Shown piece by piece: positions 62,701 to 64,000 of a stretch of 64,000 bases of DNA. The DNA is from Archegozetes longisetosus (lineage: Eukaryota; Arthropoda; Arachnida; Sarcoptiformes; Trhypochthoniidae). The notes under the pieces are model-generated. The model was not told the origin of the DNA and ran no database searches. It saw nothing but the letters and a program-made list of their open reading frames with translations. The position numbers were made by a program, and so were the translations under genes. The first letter of the stretch is position 1. The number at the start of each line of letters is the position of its first letter. The stretch lies in the NCBI GenBank assembly GCA_018873245.2, contig JAEMBT020000001.1, positions 248,001 to 312,000 on the forward strand, in the 5' to 3' direction.

Positions 62701-62832
62701 GTCGACTAATGTTCCCAGGCATGAACAAGATTTCGGACACACTTCATTGCTTATTGAGCCAAACGTAATATTCGTCAATATATTTAATAATAATACTATT
62801 AAACTTAGTGAATGTCTCACTAATAGACACAT
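59752..62832 (-). CDS. LRIG: LRIG-type LRR and immunoglobulin-domain receptor
   Basis: Single-pass type I membrane protein of the LRIG family (Drosophila lambik; vertebrate LRIG1-3 modulate receptor tyrosine kinase and BMP signalling). It has 1026 residues in one exon. A signal peptide (1-26) precedes an LRR N-cap (CPKSCSCLGTLVDCSNRRL, 32-50). About 15 leucine-rich repeats follow at about 60-465 (for example LQTLKLRKNQLSQL, LEILDLSHNPIASI), then an LRR C-cap (LCDCTLKWLPIWL to FTCQDYL, 469-520). Three Ig domains lie at about 527-628, 632-722 and 727-815, each with its Cys pair and a D-x-G-x-Y-x-C type motif (ENEGRYQC, DMGQYTC, DDGEYTC). The transmembrane helix is at 841-866, followed by a 160-residue Ser-rich cytoplasmic tail. 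The length and order match the family. The lack of coding introns contrasts with the many-exon vertebrate genes. Confidence 0.95.
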   Translation of the reverse strand: MCLLVRHSLSLIVLLLNILTNITFGSISNEVCPKSCSCLGTLVDCSNRRLTSVPQQIPKWCELLELSQNPLYNIEINTFNGLKNLVRLDLSHAQLKKLDNNLFMSANNDNNAKNAKSCPPIQDLKLHNNLLTEFPQFNCLSDLRQLVLHHNNINSLFNSSTQYPNLQSLDLSYNQLITIPNGFFSNTSSKLGSVNLSNNRITGIEKGAFDNLTNLEVLRLSKNRISSIPKELLRKLVLLKELDLSRNRLESLDGLVFHGLESLQTLKLRKNQLSQLFDGAFWGLNSIQFLHLDHNNITKVRKGWLYGLSSLNQLTLSHNLINETDGDGWEFSRKLWELDLSHNRLHSITKDTFSRLHSLQYLALDHNSISFIDDSAFRSLSALEVLLLDHNEISWTIEDSSGSFVGLDRLKNLGLAFNYIKSISKRAFSGLSNLEILDLSHNPIASIQDQSFSWFNRLQELRLDTTDLLCDCTLKWLPIWLKNSSDQHLIKDAKCKHPKWLIDKSLLEANPEEFTCQDYLKPYLIDDFKLLVDKPLTALKGDKMTLSCKAASSSSTPMQFQWRKDNQIINTSIDTSYLETFTYLKNDNVTEYTGNLHLTNIQDENEGRYQCIASNNFGAVYTHKIRINVHVMPLFTKTPSNVTVKAGNTARLECAARGQPLPEISWQKDGGDNFPAAMERRMHVMPTDDVFFIVEVKVTDMGQYTCTATNDAGSVTVNAFLNVLEVPTFVRPMNDKEAIAGETAVLECMASGSPKPTLTWSKDGGAIIATERHFFTADNQLLIIVKTQPTDDGEYTCEMSNILGTVKDSTYLNIIPSVNSNDNEKLEESSGFSSLFLEDSKTIGIIVIAVFVCIVFTSFIWVIIIYHTRKRSDDYSQTNTDETNIAEFDSVNGIMTKHRSTDQTDMSSNVFLHINNDDMVSTHSDSSTKDSGTGDSARRDSREMIHEEVDYNEREMQTTFYPSYSSDRFKSRSGLYKGLSMDHINHKRNGKRPNSDSTNVVINPWTFSPIKSFSVNDMCSSNAKRN

Positions 62833-63143
62833 AGTTCAATTGTTTTTATTAATAATTTGCAAAATATTGTCATTTGTTCTTCAATAAGTAAACAGTAAAA
62901 TAAATGACTCGTTAATTGTTTACAACATTTTTACTATAAGTCATTCAAAGCTGCCATCGTTCATATCAGTTTCACCTTTAATTAGGTTCACATTTTTGTA
63001 GTTCATATAAATAATAAGACATAATATTTTGATGCCTTTTATTCTAATTTTTGTACTTTTACTCCTAATCTTAAGTGTGAAAAAATGGCTGCGAATAAGT
63101 CGGAGTCAAACAGCAAGGGATCTGACATTTATTTACTTATACA
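62833..63143. other. 5' flank of LRIG
   Basis: About 310 bp upstream of the LRIG start, AT-rich. It probably holds the LRIG promoter and 5' untranslated region. No specific element was assigned. Confidence 0.4.
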
Positions 63144-63716
63144 GTGTTTGAGAATATAGTTGAGATCTACCTGTGCCCCTCAACCTGTGTAAGTCTCTTA
63201 CAATTGATTCTTTTGAAACCAAAGTATGCCAATGTTTACATTTCGGATTTACTTATTTTCTTAAGGCCCTTACTAGGGATTCATTTCAAATTTACGACTT
63301 TCAAAATACTAGATCAAAAATGTTTTTTTTCACAATTAATCAGTATTTATTACTCAGAAACAAAATTTTCGCCTAGTAGTCAATTTTTTTGTAACTTTTT
63401 GCCAGTATTTGTTTGTTTAATTAAAATACAATTGATTTTTATTCGAGTAAATCTAATTTTTTCAGTTGTATTGAATATGAAATTTGCAAATAATCCCCAA
63501 ATATTTGAGTTTTTCGGGCCTCTATCCAAACATATGTGGCAAACAGTGCGGTTTATTGCTATCATAGAACGAGTTTCTCCATTAGATATATTTGTGAAAC
63601 CAAACTGTTCATCAAATATATTGAGCGATTTGAATGTCACACTAAGACAACAAAAATTGAATTTCAAATTAAATACGGAAGAATGCATTTTTGAAATAAC
63701 CTTTTCTCGTAACTAA
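63144..63716 (+). CDS. Unassigned 190-codon ORF, possible terminal exon
   Basis: The longest open frame in the window without a recognised family. It lacks an ATG until 63477; the part before is Phe/Leu/Ile-rich. A good acceptor (CTAATTTTTTCAG, ending at 63465) precedes the most protein-like part, which reads VLNMKFANNPQIFEFFGPLS, then MWQTVRFIAIIERVSPLDIF and LRQQKLNFKLNTEECIFEIT, and ends at the stop 63714-63716. In sequence this AT-rich a 190-codon frame is unlikely by chance. It may be a terminal exon of a gene running in from the left, a gene relic, or a frame opened by a run of coding on the other strand (a 102-codon minus frame overlaps it). Confidence 0.3.
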   Translation: MFENIVEIYLCPSTCVSLLQLILLKPKYANVYISDLLIFLRPLLGIHFKFTTFKILDQKCFFSQLISIYYSETKFSPSSQFFCNFLPVFVCLIKIQLIFIRVNLIFSVVLNMKFANNPQIFEFFGPLSKHMWQTVRFIAIIERVSPLDIFVKPNCSSNILSDLNVTLRQQKLNFKLNTEECIFEITFSRN

Positions 63717-64000
63717 GGCACTTCATGTCTGAATTAGTGAAACATTGAAAGTTGAACCCGCAATTAAATCTTTATAAAATGCACAATTTGGCAGTTCTTT
63801 CGGTTATGAATCATTTTGTTATAAGAAATAATTTGATAGCTGTCAACGAGTAGAGCAATAAATACAACTTATTCTACATAGACATGAAATGTATTTCATA
63901 TGTAAATTAATGAGAAATGCATGTTTTGTCTATATTTGTTTTGTACTAAATTGGAAAAGCAAAAATAAAAACAAAATACAATGTGAAGAACGGTTTGATT
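63717..64000. other. Window end, AT-rich
   Basis: No feature was recognised in the last 284 bases. Confidence 0.5.

Noticed and set aside
62447..62887. 146-codon plus-strand frame
   Set aside because: It is antisense to the LRIG signal peptide and first repeats; no family resemblance.
1..64000. CRISPR arrays, bacterial operons, prophage or a new defence system
   Set aside because: The window is intron-bearing animal-type nuclear DNA; the only regular repeats are microsatellites and decayed transposon copies, with no spaced direct-repeat array.

Overview
The window is eukaryotic nuclear DNA, very AT-rich, with spliced genes (GT-AG introns, several only 77-135 bp long), long gene-poor stretches, microsatellites and fragments of mobile DNA. 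The gene set (LRR-Ig receptor, cytohesin, tetraspanin, SDHA, DCAF13) is animal. The composition, the intron-poor genes and the presence of a pseudouridine-5'-phosphate glycosidase are compatible with an invertebrate. An arthropod, perhaps a mite, is my best guess, but nothing in the sequence fixes the taxon.

Layout. 1-16.5 kb: gene-poor; its main landmark is an ~850 bp near-palindrome carrying a tRNA-like segment. 16.5-19.9 kb (+): three-exon tetraspanin. 19.9-25.2 kb: mostly empty. 25.3-30.8 kb (-): pseudouridine-5'-phosphate glycosidase gene in four exons, followed by a short exon that looks like the first strand of a PfkB sugar kinase; its 4.1 kb intron holds a hAT-like element and a cluster of a dispersed repeat. 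31.5-33.9 kb (-): DCAF13/Sof1 in four exons. 35.2-36.5 kb (+): single-exon cytohesin. 37.4-40.1 kb (-): SDHA in three exons including the mitochondrial leader. 40.1-53.8 kb: gene desert with a few short coding-like islands and two long microsatellites. 53.8-55.5 kb (+): single-exon serine-rich protein of unknown identity. 56.1-57.2 kb (-): intronless, frameshifted PRPP synthetase pseudogene. 59.8-62.8 kb (-): single-exon LRIG-type receptor. 63.1-63.7 kb (+): unusually long unassigned ORF at the window edge.

The genes are mostly housekeeping and do not form one pathway: nucleoside salvage (PsuG, and the PRPS relic), small-subunit ribosome biogenesis (DCAF13), Arf GTPase activation (cytohesin), the TCA cycle and respiratory complex II (SDHA), and membrane organisation or signalling (tetraspanin, LRIG). 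DCAF13 and cytohesin are divergent over 1.3 kb; cytohesin and SDHA converge with 0.9 kb between stops. I found no CRISPR, operon, viral genome or clearly new multi-gene system. The most useful non-routine observations are the giant hairpin, the possible PsuG-kinase fusion with only its first kinase exon found, the PRPS retro-pseudogene and the unassigned ORFs. Exon boundaries were set by hand from splice consensus, phase and family conservation; none has transcript support.
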